64,000 bases of DNA from Bacillus pseudomycoides DSM 12442 (GTDB lineage: Bacteria > Bacillota > Bacilli > Bacillales > Bacillaceae_G). Each line of letters begins with the position of its first letter. Positions within the stretch are counted from its first letter, which is position 1. Under the pieces are notes generated by a model. That model made no database searches, was not told the origin of the DNA, and was given only the letters and a program-made list of their open reading frames with translations. The DNA is taken from the NCBI RefSeq assembly GCF_000161455.1, contig NZ_CM000745.1, positions 2,966,877 to 3,030,876 of the forward strand. The letters are read 5' to 3'. Made by a program: the position numbers and the translations under genes. This document shows, piece after piece, positions 32,206 to 42,264 of this stretch.

Positions 32206-33723
32206 ATGATTACGTTAACAGGACATTCATTGACAGTAGAAGAAATGAAACGTTTGTTGTTTGAAGGGGAAGGGGTAACAGCTTGCTCAAACAGCATGAA
32301 AAAAGTGGCTGAGTGCCGTGAAGTTGTAGAAAAAATCGTAGAGGATGGAAAAGTTGTTTACGGTATTACAACTGGGTTTGGAAAGTTTAGTGATGTACTC
32401 ATTCAGAAAGATGATGTAAAGGCACTTCAACATAACTTAATTCAATCACATGCATGCGGAATTGGCGATCCATTCCCTGAAGAAGTATCGCGAGGAATGT
32501 TGATTTTACGCGCTAATACGATGTTAAAAGGTGTATCTGGTGTTCGTCCACTTGTTGTAAATAGGCTGTTAGAGTTTGTAAATCGTAAAATTCATCCAGT
32601 TGTCCCGCAGCAAGGTTCATTAGGCGCGAGCGGTGATTTAGCTCCATTATCCCATCTTGCTCTTGTTCTATTGGGAGAAGGTGAAGTGTTCTATAAGGGG
32701 AAACGCGTTCATGCGATGGTAGCTCTGACAGAAGAAGGACTAGAGCCAATCGAATTAGAAGCGAAAGAAGGGCTTGCGTTAATCAATGGTACGCAAGCGA
32801 TGACAGCGCAAGGAATCCTTTCTTATATCGAAGCTGAAGCGATTGCTTATCAATCAGAATTAATTGCTTCAATGACAATTGAAGGATTGCGCGGCATTAT
32901 CGATGCATTTGATGAAAATGTGCATAAAGCACGTGGCTATAAAGAACAAGTGGAAGTTGCAAAGCGTATTCGCGATGTACTTCAAGATAGTAAACTTGTA
33001 ACAAAGCAAGGGGAGCTTCGTGTACAAGATGCATACTCACTTCGCTGTATCCCGCAGGTACATGGTGCTTCTTGGCAAGTTTTAAATTATGTTAAAGAAA
33101 AATTAGAAATTGAAATGAACGCAGCAACAGATAATCCACTTATTTTTGATGGAGGAGAAAAAGTAATTTCTGGTGGGAACTTCCACGGACAACCAATTGC
33201 GTTTGCAATGGACTTTTTGAAGGTCGGGATGGCAGAACTTGCGAATATTTCTGAACGCCGTATTGAACGTCTTGTGAACCCGCAGTTAAATGATTTACCA
33301 CCATTTTTAAGCCCGGAGCCAGGACTCCAGTCTGGTGCAATGATTATGCAATATGCGGCAGCTTCACTTGTTTCAGAAAATAAAACGCTAGCTCATCCAG
33401 CAAGTGTTGATTCGATTCCATCATCAGCTAACCAAGAAGATCATGTGAGTATGGGAACAATTGCTTCACGTCATGCACATCAAATCATTCAAAATGTAAG
33501 ACGCGTTCTTGCAATTGAAATGATTTGTGCAATGCAAGCGGCGGAATATCGTGGTATTGAAGAGATGAGTACAGTAACGAAAGCGTTTTATCACCAAGGA
33601 CGTCAGCAAGTACCGTCAATTACAAATGACCGTATTTTCTCAACAGATATTGAAAATATTGCACATTGGTTAAAAACAAGTCGCTTTACATTAGAACGAT
33701 TGGATGCAAATGCAACACTATAA
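32206..33723 (+). CDS. hutH: Histidine ammonia-lyase
   Basis: First enzyme of histidine breakdown: removes ammonia from L-histidine to give urocanate. At 505 residues it is full length. The ASG triad that forms the MIO electrophile is at residues 141-143 (GSLGASGDLAPLSH). The active-site segments VYGITTGFGKFSD and FHGQPIAFAMDFL are also present. Ribosome site AAGGAGGAAAAAGG. It lies behind the HutP-regulated terminator and is followed 23 bases later by hutU. Confidence 0.97.
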   Translation: MITLTGHSLTVEEMKRLLFEGEGVTACSNSMKKVAECREVVEKIVEDGKVVYGITTGFGKFSDVLIQKDDVKALQHNLIQSHACGIGDPFPEEVSRGMLILRANTMLKGVSGVRPLVVNRLLEFVNRKIHPVVPQQGSLGASGDLAPLSHLALVLLGEGEVFYKGKRVHAMVALTEEGLEPIELEAKEGLALINGTQAMTAQGILSYIEAEAIAYQSELIASMTIEGLRGIIDAFDENVHKARGYKEQVEVAKRIRDVLQDSKLVTKQGELRVQDAYSLRCIPQVHGASWQVLNYVKEKLEIEMNAATDNPLIFDGGEKVISGGNFHGQPIAFAMDFLKVGMAELANISERRIERLVNPQLNDLPPFLSPEPGLQSGAMIMQYAAASLVSENKTLAHPASVDSIPSSANQEDHVSMGTIASRHAHQIIQNVRRVLAIEMICAMQAAEYRGIEEMSTVTKAFYHQGRQQVPSITNDRIFSTDIENIAHWLKTSRFTLERLDANATL

Positions 33724-33746
33724 AAAGGGAAAAGGGAGAGATTAAA

Positions 33747-35405
33747 ATGGAAAACGTAAAACAAACAATTCGCGCGCCAAGAGGAACAGAATTACAAACT
33801 AAGGGCTGGATTCAAGAAGCAGCCCTCCGTATGTTAATGAATAATTTAGATCCTGAAGTAGCTGAAAAGCCAGAAGAATTAGTTGTATATGGCGGCATTG
33901 GTCGTGCAGCTCGTAACTGGGATAGCTATCATGCAATTGTTGATTCGTTAAAAACATTAGAGAGTGATGAAACATTACTTGTTCAATCTGGTAAACCAGT
34001 TGCAATTTTTAAATCACATGAAGATGCACCACGCGTTCTTCTAGCAAATTCAAACTTAGTACCAAAGTGGGCAAATTGGGATCACTTCCGTGAACTTGAG
34101 AAAAAGGGTCTTATGATGTATGGACAAATGACAGCTGGTAGCTGGATTTATATTGGCACACAAGGAATTTTACAAGGAACATATGAAACGTTTGGAGAGG
34201 CAGCACGCCAACATTTTGGTGGCTCATTAAAAGGTACATTAACACTTACAGCTGGTTTAGGTGGTATGGGTGGTGCACAACCTCTTGCTGTTACGATGAA
34301 CGGTGGGGTAGTCATTGCTATTGATGTAGATAAGCGCAGCATCGATCGCCGTATTGAAAAAAGGTATTGTGATATGTACACAGAATCTTTAGAAGAGGCA
34401 CTAGCTGTTGCGAAAGAATATAAAGAGAAGAAAGAACCAATTTCAATTGGACTATTAGGAAATGCCGCAGAAATTTTACCAGAGCTTGTGAAACGTGATA
34501 TTACACCAGACTTAGTGACAGATCAAACGTCTGCACATGATCCATTAAATGGTTATGTTCCAGTAAGCTATTCATTAGATGAAGCGGCAAAACTTCGTGA
34601 AGAAGATCCAGAACGCTACGTACAATTATCAAAAGAAAGCATGAAAAAACATGTAGAAGCAATGCTTGCAATGCAACAAAAAGGTGCAATTACATTTGAT
34701 TATGGTAATAACATTCGCCAAGTTGCTTTTGATGAAGGGTTAAAAAATGCATTTGATTTCCCAGGATTCGTTCCAGCATTTATTCGTCCATTATTCTGTG
34801 AAGGAAAAGGACCATTCCGCTGGGTAGCACTTTCTGGTGATCCAGAAGATATTTATAAAACAGATGAAGTAATTTTACGTGAATTTGCTGATAATGAGCA
34901 TTTATGTAACTGGATTCGTATGGCACGTCAGCAAGTTGAGTTCCAAGGTCTTCCATCACGTATTTGTTGGCTTGGTTACGGAGAGCGTGCAAAATTCGGG
35001 CGTATTATCAATGAAATGGTTGCAAACGGTGAATTATCAGCACCAATCGTTATCGGTCGTGATCATTTAGATTGTGGATCTGTAGCTTCACCGAACCGTG
35101 AAACAGAAGCAATGAAAGATGGCAGTGATGCAGTAGCGGATTGGCCAATTTTAAATGCATTAATCAATAGTGTTAATGGTGCAAGCTGGGTATCTGTTCA
35201 CCACGGTGGTGGCGTTGGTATGGGGTATTCACTTCACGCTGGAATGGTTATTGTTGCAGACGGAACAGAAGCAGCGGGAAAACGCATTGAACGCGTATTA
35301 ACTTCTGATCCTGGAATGGGAGTTGTTCGCCACGTTGACGCAGGGTATGACTTAGCTGTTGAAACAGCAAAAGAAAAAGACGTTAACATTCCAATGATGA
35401 AATAA
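33747..35405 (+). CDS. hutU: Urocanate hydratase
   Basis: Second enzyme of the pathway: NAD-dependent conversion of urocanate to imidazolonepropionate. 552 residues. Recognisable segments are LVVYGGIGRAARNWDSYHAI, the glycine-rich LTAGLGGMGGAQPLAVTMNGG involved in NAD binding, DQTSAHDPLNGY, and the VHHGGGVGMGYSLHAG motif near the C terminus. An upstream frame from 33666 overlaps the end of hutH; the ATG at 33747 with AAAGGGAGAG is the real start. Confidence 0.97.
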   Translation: MENVKQTIRAPRGTELQTKGWIQEAALRMLMNNLDPEVAEKPEELVVYGGIGRAARNWDSYHAIVDSLKTLESDETLLVQSGKPVAIFKSHEDAPRVLLANSNLVPKWANWDHFRELEKKGLMMYGQMTAGSWIYIGTQGILQGTYETFGEAARQHFGGSLKGTLTLTAGLGGMGGAQPLAVTMNGGVVIAIDVDKRSIDRRIEKRYCDMYTESLEEALAVAKEYKEKKEPISIGLLGNAAEILPELVKRDITPDLVTDQTSAHDPLNGYVPVSYSLDEAAKLREEDPERYVQLSKESMKKHVEAMLAMQQKGAITFDYGNNIRQVAFDEGLKNAFDFPGFVPAFIRPLFCEGKGPFRWVALSGDPEDIYKTDEVILREFADNEHLCNWIRMARQQVEFQGLPSRICWLGYGERAKFGRIINEMVANGELSAPIVIGRDHLDCGSVASPNRETEAMKDGSDAVADWPILNALINSVNGASWVSVHHGGGVGMGYSLHAGMVIVADGTEAAGKRIERVLTSDPGMGVVRHVDAGYDLAVETAKEKDVNIPMMK

Positions 35406-35417
35406 GGAGGAAGAAAC

Positions 35418-36689
35418 ATGCTGGACATTTTACTAACGAATATCGGTCAATTGCTAACAATGGATCAAGAAGATGGCTTGTTAAGACAGGAAGCGATGAA
35501 CACGCTTCCTGTTATCGAAAATGGTGCAGTGGGTATTGAAAATGGTATTGTTACTTTCATTGGCACAGCGGAAGAAGCAAAAGGGTTGCAAGCAAAAGAA
35601 ACCATCGATTGCGAAGGGAAAATGGTTTCTCCAGGGCTTGTTGATCCGCATACGCACCTTGTATTTGGTGGATCTCGTGAAAATGAAATTGCTCTTAAAT
35701 TACAGGGAGTGCCGTATTTAGAAATTTTAGAGCAAGGCGGCGGTATTCTGTCAACTGTGAATGCAACAAAACAAGCGTCGAAAGAAGAGCTCGTACAAAA
35801 GGCGAAGTTTCATTTAGATCGCATGTTGTCATTTGGTGTTACGACAGTGGAAGCAAAGAGTGGCTATGGATTGGACGATGAAACAGAGTGGAAACAATTA
35901 GAAGCGACGGCACAATTGCAAAAAGAGCATCCAATTGATTTAGTTTCAACATTCTTAGGAGCACATGCAGTTCCAAAAGAGTATAAAGGAAAATCAAAAG
36001 AGTTTTTACAATGGATGTTAGAGTTATTACCAGAGATGAAAGAAAAACAATTAGCTGAGTTTGTTGATATTTTCTGTGAAACAGGGGTATTCTCTGTAGA
36101 AGAATCGAAAGACTTTTTATTAAAAGCAAAAGAACTTGGATTTGATGTGAAGATTCATGCAGATGAAATTGATCCACTTGGCGGTGCAGAAGCTGCCGCA
36201 GAAATTGGTGCGGCATCAGCGGACCATTTAGTTGGAGCATCAGATAAAGGGATTGAAATGCTAGCGAATTCCAATACAGTTGCAACGTTACTCCCAGGAA
36301 CGACTTTCTACTTAAATAAAGAAAGCTTTGCACGTGGGCGTAAAATGATTGATGAAGGTGTAGCGGTTGCGTTAGCGACAGATTTTAATCCAGGTAGTTG
36401 CCCAACTGAAAATATTCAACTTATTATGAGCATTGCGATGTTGAAATTGAAAATGACACCAGAAGAAGTCTGGAATGCTGTAACAGTTAACTCAGCGTAT
36501 GCGATCAATCGCGGCGATGTTGCTGGGAAAATTCGTGTTGGACGTAAGGCTGACCTAGTTTTATGGGATGCATATAATTATGCGTATGTACCATATCATT
36601 ATGGTGTGAGTCATGTAAATACAGTATGGAAGAATGGTAATCTTGCATATACAAGAGGTGACAAAACGTGGAGCAAGGCCACTATTTAA
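35418..36689 (+). CDS. hutI: Imidazolonepropionase
   Basis: Third enzyme of the pathway: hydrolyses imidazolone-5-propionate to N-formimidoyl-L-glutamate. A 423-residue amidohydrolase-superfamily protein with the metal motif DPHTHLVFGGSRENE near residue 76, ILEQGGGILSTVNATKQAS, KIHADEIDPLGGAE near 246, and ALATDFNPGSCPTENIQ near 320. Ribosome site AAGGAGGAAGA. It overlaps the next gene by 22 bases. Confidence 0.97.
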   Translation: MLDILLTNIGQLLTMDQEDGLLRQEAMNTLPVIENGAVGIENGIVTFIGTAEEAKGLQAKETIDCEGKMVSPGLVDPHTHLVFGGSRENEIALKLQGVPYLEILEQGGGILSTVNATKQASKEELVQKAKFHLDRMLSFGVTTVEAKSGYGLDDETEWKQLEATAQLQKEHPIDLVSTFLGAHAVPKEYKGKSKEFLQWMLELLPEMKEKQLAEFVDIFCETGVFSVEESKDFLLKAKELGFDVKIHADEIDPLGGAEAAAEIGAASADHLVGASDKGIEMLANSNTVATLLPGTTFYLNKESFARGRKMIDEGVAVALATDFNPGSCPTENIQLIMSIAMLKLKMTPEEVWNAVTVNSAYAINRGDVAGKIRVGRKADLVLWDAYNYAYVPYHYGVSHVNTVWKNGNLAYTRGDKTWSKATI

Positions 36690-37639
36690 AGAAAAATGCA
36701 AAGTTTATTGATCGTGAAGTAACGAAATGGAGTGATATGATTAAAGGCTGGGAAGAGGGAGAAGAAATCTTTGGTGCAGCATTAATTGGCGCACCGCTTT
36801 CTAAGCCGTCTATTAGTCATTCTGGTGCATGTTTTGCGCCGAAAACCATTCGCGCAATGCTAGATGCATATAGCACATATGCGATTACAGAAGAGCATGA
36901 TATGAAAGAAAGTGTCTTGTATGATTGTGGTGATATTACCATGCATGTTACAGACATAAAAGAAAGTCATGCTCGTATTGCTAAAACGCTCGGCAGTTTG
37001 ACGAAATTGAATCCACAAATGGTACCAATTATTCTTGGAGGAGATCATTCCATTAGTTTTCCTAGTATAAGTGGTTTTGCAAGTAGTAAAGGGAAAGTTG
37101 GCATTATTCAATTCGATGCACATCATGATTTGCGTAATTTAGAAGACGGAGGACCGTCTAATGGAACACCATTTCGTAGCTTACTAGAGAATGATGTGAT
37201 TATAGGAAAACAGCTTGTTCAAATTGGTATTCGTAATTTTTCCAATGCTCGTACGTATCATGAGTATGCAAAAGAACATGGTGTCACAGTATATACAATG
37301 AAACATGTTCGCGAGGTAGCGATTAAAGATATCATTACAGAAAGCATTGAGAGTTTACGTAGACAAGGAGTTACAGCTATTTATGTTTCTGTCGATATGG
37401 ACGTATTAGATCAAGCATTTGCCCCAGGTTGTCCAGCAATTGGCCCAGGTGGTATGGATAGTACGACTTTACTCGATGCGATTACGACACTTGGTCAAGA
37501 ACCACTTGTTCAGGGTATGGACATTGTAGAAATTGACCCAACACTTGATTTTAGGGATATGACGAGTCGTGTAGCTGCACAAGTTATTATGAGTTTCCTA
37601 TTAGCAAGGGAAGCGGTTAGTAAGCAGGTTAGTATATAG
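36668..37639 (+). CDS. hutG: Formimidoylglutamase
   Basis: Last enzyme of this hut pathway: hydrolyses N-formimidoyl-L-glutamate to glutamate and formamide. A 323-residue arginase/ureohydrolase-fold protein with manganese motifs GGDHSISFPS, FDAHHDLRN and SVDMDVLDQAFAPG. The GTG start lies inside the end of hutI behind AGAGGTGA, so the two are translationally coupled. No hutM (histidine permease) follows; a terminator closes the operon, unlike B. subtilis where hutM is last. Confidence 0.96.
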   Translation: MEQGHYLKKNAKFIDREVTKWSDMIKGWEEGEEIFGAALIGAPLSKPSISHSGACFAPKTIRAMLDAYSTYAITEEHDMKESVLYDCGDITMHVTDIKESHARIAKTLGSLTKLNPQMVPIILGGDHSISFPSISGFASSKGKVGIIQFDAHHDLRNLEDGGPSNGTPFRSLLENDVIIGKQLVQIGIRNFSNARTYHEYAKEHGVTVYTMKHVREVAIKDIITESIESLRRQGVTAIYVSVDMDVLDQAFAPGCPAIGPGGMDSTTLLDAITTLGQEPLVQGMDIVEIDPTLDFRDMTSRVAAQVIMSFLLAREAVSKQVSI

Positions 37640-37744
37640 GAAAAAAAGTCTTTCCTAATCTGTAATAGTAAAGATAAGTGATAGCATATGAAGGTTTTTA
37701 AAGCTAATATCTTGTCTATCCTGTTGCACATTATATTGAAAATG

Positions 37745-37779
37745 GTACATCACTCTTATATGTAGTGGTGTACTTTTTG
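37745..37779 (+). terminator. Terminator of the hut operon
   Basis: GTACATCACT / AGTGGTGTAC (with a G-U pair) around CTTATATGT, followed by TTTTTGTTTT. Confidence 0.85.
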
Positions 37780-38305
37780 TTTTATAAGATTTCTAAATGA
37801 CCTCATTTCCTATAATAGTAACACAAACTAGTTAAGTATTTATAAGAACTCTTGCAAGGATGGGAATAAAAGTATGTCAAAAAATAGAAGTACCACACAA
37901 GAAAAGATACAAGAGTAAACTGGTTTTGTATAAGGAAAAACGAATCTACGTTTTAACCGAGATTTCAGAATGCAAGTAGACAAAGAACAATGATCACCAT
38001 ATACATCCCCTGATTAATATAATGCATTATTTAGGTGGTGAATTAGAGTTTTGAACCCGAAATGCATAGAGGTTTCTGATAAAGGAATTGTAGAATAAAA
38101 AGGATAGTGTTTTTCGCAAATTGAACTTTGTTTTGCTAGTAATGGGAAGTTGTTTTTATTGAATTATTATTATTATTTCTCAATCTTATTTTTCAAGAGG
38201 AAATAAGTTGACGCGAAAAATAATTTTGTGATATTATAAAAATTTTGCTAAAAAAATAAATGTATGTTAAGCTTGAGAAGGTTACCATATATGGAGGTGG
38301 ATTAT
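37780..38305. other. Intergenic DNA with short decayed frames
   Basis: No intact gene. A 39-codon frame at 37860-37979 (reads KKRYKSKLVLYKEKRIYVL near its end) lacks a spaced ribosome site. Downstream pieces such as HPLINIMHYLGGELEF and NPKCIEVSDKGIVE at 37996-38096 lie in different frames. These look like one decayed gene interrupted by stops and shifts, but I cannot name it. Confidence 0.3.
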
Positions 38306-38767
38306 TTGTTTCAAATTGGCGATAACATTGTTTATCCAATGCAAGGAGCAGGTATAATTAAAGCCATAGAAGAAAAGGAAATCTCAGGAGAAAAACAACA
38401 GTATTATGTCATAAAAATGTCGGCCAGTAATATGGAAGTAATGATTCCTACGGGAAAAATATTGAGTTCAAATATACGACCAGTTACGGATATAACGGCA
38501 TTAACACGCATCATAGATATTTTTCAGCATGGAGAATCAGATAGATTACTTACGTGGAAACAAAGGTATAAAGTGAACACAGATAAAATAAAAACGGGTA
38601 AAATACAAGAAGGTGCTGAAGTTGTACGTGATTTAATGCGTATGCAGAAAGAAAAAGCACTTAATGCAAGCGAAAAGAAAATGTTAGATAACGCACATGA
38701 ATTTTTGATTAGTGAACTGGGATTGATTAAAGGTATCACAGAAAATCAAATGAAAAGCTTTTGTTAA
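38306..38767 (+). CDS. CarD family transcription regulator
   Basis: A 153-residue CarD_CdnL_TRCF-type protein. It starts at TTG 38306 (FQIGDNIVYPMQGAGIIKAI) behind an ideal GGAGGTGG site; the longer frame to 38264 reads through that site. The N-terminal Tudor-like domain (to about residue 60) binds the RNA polymerase beta subunit in known members. The C-terminal helical part (QEGAEVVRDLMRMQKEKALN and onward) contacts promoter DNA. Such proteins stabilise open complexes at rRNA and growth promoters. It stands alone in a large gene-poor region. Confidence 0.85.
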   Translation: MFQIGDNIVYPMQGAGIIKAIEEKEISGEKQQYYVIKMSASNMEVMIPTGKILSSNIRPVTDITALTRIIDIFQHGESDRLLTWKQRYKVNTDKIKTGKIQEGAEVVRDLMRMQKEKALNASEKKMLDNAHEFLISELGLIKGITENQMKSFC

Positions 38768-39449
38768 GGTTCATTATAGATAATGTATTACATCCCAAAA
38801 AAAGATTTTGAATTTTTTGGGAATATAATTATAAAGAATCAATCATTTCAAAGACATTCAACTCTTTCAAACCACTTTTAGAGCATTAACCTCTTTTGTT
38901 ATTTCTACAATCTAATCCATTTTTATTTTTTAATTTCTTTTACGAATGTTCGAAATTTTATTAAATGACTCGATAAAATAGTTACTTGATTTTTGTAATC
39001 CTGATTCACACTGGCACGGACAAGGAGCCGTAAGGATGAAAGAGAGGTAGGGCTTTCATTGTTTTAGGTATATATAAGTTATTATTTCTAGAAGAATAAT
39101 TAATCAATCTCACTTCTATCGTTAAGAATTTTTCACATCTGAGGAGATAGTAATTATTTATCTTCTTTGCGTAAAAAAGATAAATAAATTGCTAGCGTCA
39201 TATGGTCAACTATAAAAATGGTTTCCTAATTAGGAAACCATTTTTAATTTTATCTACATAACAATAATCAATTGAGAAGTAAAAAAGGAGTACAGCTATG
39301 GAGAAATGGGTATTATCGATGTTTAATATACGGATATTCTACAATAAGGGCGTGTAAATTGACGTTGTTATATAGGAGGAATTATGATGCGTGTATAGTT
39401 AGTTTTTTAATGATTTATTGAAATAATATTGAATTAAGGGGGAAACAGG
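38768..39449. other. Long intergenic region with terminator and small structured segment
   Basis: Mostly AT-rich. It holds a small GC-richer piece at 39005-39060 (ACGG/CCGT and GATGAAAG/CTTTCATT arms) and a strong palindromic terminator at 39214-39247 (AAAAATGGTTTCC / GGAAACCATTTTT). A 19-codon frame at 39298-39357 with an AAAGGAGTACAG site looks like the front of a lost gene. A TTGACG hexamer at 39360 may be part of the promoter of the next gene. No gene was found. Confidence 0.45.
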
Positions 39450-40577
39450 ATGGCAAGTTCAAATAGTAAAGCAGCAAGTATATATGAAGGCACGAATATA
39501 AACAATTGGGGATCTTTTCAAAATATTGAAGAGACAAAGCTGTTTGATCCAATTCAAATGGGTGCTTGGTCTCTTCGGAATCGCGTGGCAATGGCACCGA
39601 TGACGCGTTGTTTTGCTAATGATGAAACAGGAGTAGTTGGAGCTGACGTAGTCCAGTATTACCGTAAACGTGCGGCAGATGGTGTTGGTCTAATTATTAC
39701 GGAAGGAATTATAATTAGCCCAAGAGCGAAGGGGAATCCAGGTGTCCCAGGTATTTATACCGGGGAGCAAATTGATTCTTGGAAGTTAGTAACAGATGCA
39801 GTACATAAAGAAGGTGGAACAATTATTGCGCAAATATGGCATGTAGGACGTATGAGCCATCATGAACTAACAGGTGGATTCTTACCACAAGCACCTTCTG
39901 CGATTGCTGCTCAAGGAAATGTCCCACGTTTTCGGAAGCCTTTTGATAAGCCAGAAGCGATGACGATAGAAGAAATTCAAGAGACTATCGAACAGTATGC
40001 GCAAGCTGCTAGGAATGCGATAGAAGCAGGCTTCGATGGGGTAGAAATTCATGGGGCACATGGGTATTTAATTGATCAATTCGCTTATGAAATTGCGAAT
40101 CATCGAAAGGATCAATATGGCGGAGACTTAGAACAAAGGTTAACGTTTATGAAAGAAGTATTACAAGCTGTTATAAGCGCAGTTGGTGCAGATAAAACAC
40201 TTATTCGTTTTTCTGCATTTAAAGGTGATAATCCAAGCTATATGTGGGAAGATCCTGAAGAGGCAATTCAAACTTTCGTAGAGATGTTCCATGAAGTAGG
40301 ACTAACGATGATCCACCCTTCCACAATGAATTATATGCAAGTTATAGCTGACGGAAAAAACTTACATCAATTAGTTCGTAAATATTGGAATGGTATAATT
40401 GTAGGAGTGGGGAATTTAAATCCAAAAGAGGCAGAAGAAGCACTACAAGAAGGAACAATTGATGTAGCAGCATTTGGTAGACCATTGATTTCTAATCCGG
40501 ATTTTGTTCATCGTGTTAAACGCGGGGAAAGTTTAGAGGAATACGATGCAAAACAGCATCTTGCTACATTGATATGA
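39450..40577 (+). CDS. Old yellow enzyme family NADH:flavin oxidoreductase
   Basis: A 375-residue FMN-dependent ene-reductase/alkene-reductase-like enzyme. Features are LFDPIQMGAWSLRNRVAMAPMTR near residue 31, GLIITEGIIISPRAKG, QIWHVGRMSH, the substrate-binding EIHGAHGYLIDQF near 205, NHRKDQYGG and FGRPLISNPDF near 345. It probably reduces activated double bonds using NAD(P)H. About 30 residues precede the usual family start (SSNSKAASIYEGTN region). The ribosome site GGGGGAAAC supports this long start. A terminator follows. Confidence 0.9.
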   Translation: MASSNSKAASIYEGTNINNWGSFQNIEETKLFDPIQMGAWSLRNRVAMAPMTRCFANDETGVVGADVVQYYRKRAADGVGLIITEGIIISPRAKGNPGVPGIYTGEQIDSWKLVTDAVHKEGGTIIAQIWHVGRMSHHELTGGFLPQAPSAIAAQGNVPRFRKPFDKPEAMTIEEIQETIEQYAQAARNAIEAGFDGVEIHGAHGYLIDQFAYEIANHRKDQYGGDLEQRLTFMKEVLQAVISAVGADKTLIRFSAFKGDNPSYMWEDPEEAIQTFVEMFHEVGLTMIHPSTMNYMQVIADGKNLHQLVRKYWNGIIVGVGNLNPKEAEEALQEGTIDVAAFGRPLISNPDFVHRVKRGESLEEYDAKQHLATLI

Positions 40578-40582
40578 ATAAT

Positions 40583-40620
40583 AATAAAAGAAGAGCACAT
40601 AAGGTGTTCTTCTTTTATTA
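40583..40620. terminator. Terminator after the old yellow enzyme gene
   Basis: AATAAAAGAAGAGCAC / GGTGTTCTTCTTTTATT around ATAA. Confidence 0.85.
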
Positions 40621-40667
40621 TGTAAGCAAAAAATATAAGAGAATGGCATGATAGGGGGGAAGCGAAA

Positions 40668-42242
40668 ATGAATGAAACGCTACTCGTTATTATTAGTATA
40701 TTATTATTGTTAATCTTGCTGTTCATTATCTTTTTTATGGCTACATTTTTTATTAAGAAACGAACACATCATTCTATATTGAAACTCCATCCGTATCTAG
40801 GAAGGATGCGTTTTTTACTGGAGAAGATAGGGCCTGAATTTCGGCAATATTGGTTTGATAATGATACAGATGGAAAACCTTTTTCACGTTATGATTTTCA
40901 AAGTGTAATGTTTTTAGCAAAATATCGATCTGAAGTTCTAGGTTTTGGCTCGAAACGGGATTTTGATGCATCTGGATATTATATTGCAAACACTCTATTT
41001 CCAGTTCTTACAGAAGAACTCAATGTGGACCTTTCTGAAGAGCGTGCTGCAAAAAAATATGTAATTCATAAAGAAGGTGTGTTTTCTAGAAAAGAAAAAT
41101 TAACTGCAGATGAAACAAATCTTTGGCTATATGAAGAAGATGATGCAATTGTAGTTGGAGAGAATCGTAAGTTTCCATGGAAAATATATGGAATGTTTGG
41201 GGCATCTGCTACTTCTTATGGTGCAATTGGTGAAAATTATATTTTATCTACAGGATATGGATCAAAAATGGCAGGGGGGTCATGGATTAATACAGGTGAG
41301 GGTGGTGTAATTCCAGAGCATATACAAACAGGTGCAAATATTATTGCTCAAATCGGTCCAGGTTTATTTGGATACCGTGATGAAGAGGGGAATTTTTCAA
41401 TGGATGAGTTCGTAGTTAAAGCTAAAGAGCCGAATATTAAAGCATTCGAACTGAAATTTGGGCAAGGTGCAAAAATACGCGGTGGACATTTAGAGGGACA
41501 AAAAGTGAATCGGAAAATAGCTGCTGTTCGAAAAGTAAAAGAAGGGGAAACGATAAATTCGCCAAATCGTTTTGCGTTTTTACATTATGCTAAAGACGCC
41601 TTACGTTTTATTCATGATTTGCAAGAAAAAGGTGATAAACCAGTTGGAATGAAAATAGTTATCGGGCAACAAAAACCGCTAGAAGAGTTATTACAAACGA
41701 TGAAGGAATTAAATATTTATCCAGATTTTATTACAATTGATGGCTCGGAAGGAGGTTCTGGTGCCACTTATAAATCGATGGCAGATAGTATGGGGATACC
41801 ACTTATACCAGCACTCATTACGTTTGTTGATACAGCCTGTCGTTTTAATGTTCGAGATAAGTTGAAAGTTTTTGCATCGGGAAAATTAGTAACACCCGAT
41901 AAAGTAGCAATAGCCTTAGCAATTGGTGCCGATGCAGTAAATTCTGCGCGCGGATTTATGATGGCAAGTGGATGTATTATGGCACTTCAGTGTCATTCCG
42001 GACAATGTCCTTCGGGGGTTGCGACAACGAATCCACATTATCAAAAGGCATTAGACCACAATGAAAAAAAGTGGCGCGTGATGAATTATATTGTGAGCAT
42101 GAGATATAGTTTGTTTGCGTTATCAGCAGCGGCAGGGGTGAAAAGTCCACGGCATTTAACAAGGGATCACATTGTATTTAAAGATGAAACAGGTAGAGTT
42201 ATTCCGTTATCGAAATTATTTCCAGTAGTAGGTGAAAAGTGA
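40668..42242 (+). CDS. FMN-binding glutamate synthase-like protein (YerD type)
   Basis: A 524-residue protein: one N-terminal membrane span (LLVIISILLLLILLFIIFF), then a glutamate-synthase central/FMN-binding domain. Visible segments are MFGASATSYGAIGENYILS, FGQGAKIRGGHLEG, TIDGSEGGSGATYKSM and ALQCHSGQCPSGVATT with clustered cysteines that fit the iron-sulfur site. B. subtilis YerD has the same architecture and length. There is no glutaminase domain, so it cannot be a normal GOGAT subunit; the in vivo reaction is unknown. Ribosome site GGGGGGAAG. Confidence 0.88.
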   Translation: MNETLLVIISILLLLILLFIIFFMATFFIKKRTHHSILKLHPYLGRMRFLLEKIGPEFRQYWFDNDTDGKPFSRYDFQSVMFLAKYRSEVLGFGSKRDFDASGYYIANTLFPVLTEELNVDLSEERAAKKYVIHKEGVFSRKEKLTADETNLWLYEEDDAIVVGENRKFPWKIYGMFGASATSYGAIGENYILSTGYGSKMAGGSWINTGEGGVIPEHIQTGANIIAQIGPGLFGYRDEEGNFSMDEFVVKAKEPNIKAFELKFGQGAKIRGGHLEGQKVNRKIAAVRKVKEGETINSPNRFAFLHYAKDALRFIHDLQEKGDKPVGMKIVIGQQKPLEELLQTMKELNIYPDFITIDGSEGGSGATYKSMADSMGIPLIPALITFVDTACRFNVRDKLKVFASGKLVTPDKVAIALAIGADAVNSARGFMMASGCIMALQCHSGQCPSGVATTNPHYQKALDHNEKKWRVMNYIVSMRYSLFALSAAAGVKSPRHLTRDHIVFKDETGRVIPLSKLFPVVGEK

Positions 42243-42264
42243 GAGAAATAGCGCGAAACATTAG

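Noticed and set aside
35839..36333. 164-codon minus-strand frame inside hutI
   Set aside because: Shadow of the coding strand; low-complexity Leu/His composition and no start signal.
37860..37979. 39-codon frame after the hut operon as a real gene
   Set aside because: AAGG touches the start codon, leaving no spacing for a ribosome site; downstream frames suggest decay.
39005..39060. Small structured segment in the gap before the old yellow enzyme gene as a riboswitch
   Set aside because: Arms are short, 390 bases from the gene, and no known riboswitch core is present.
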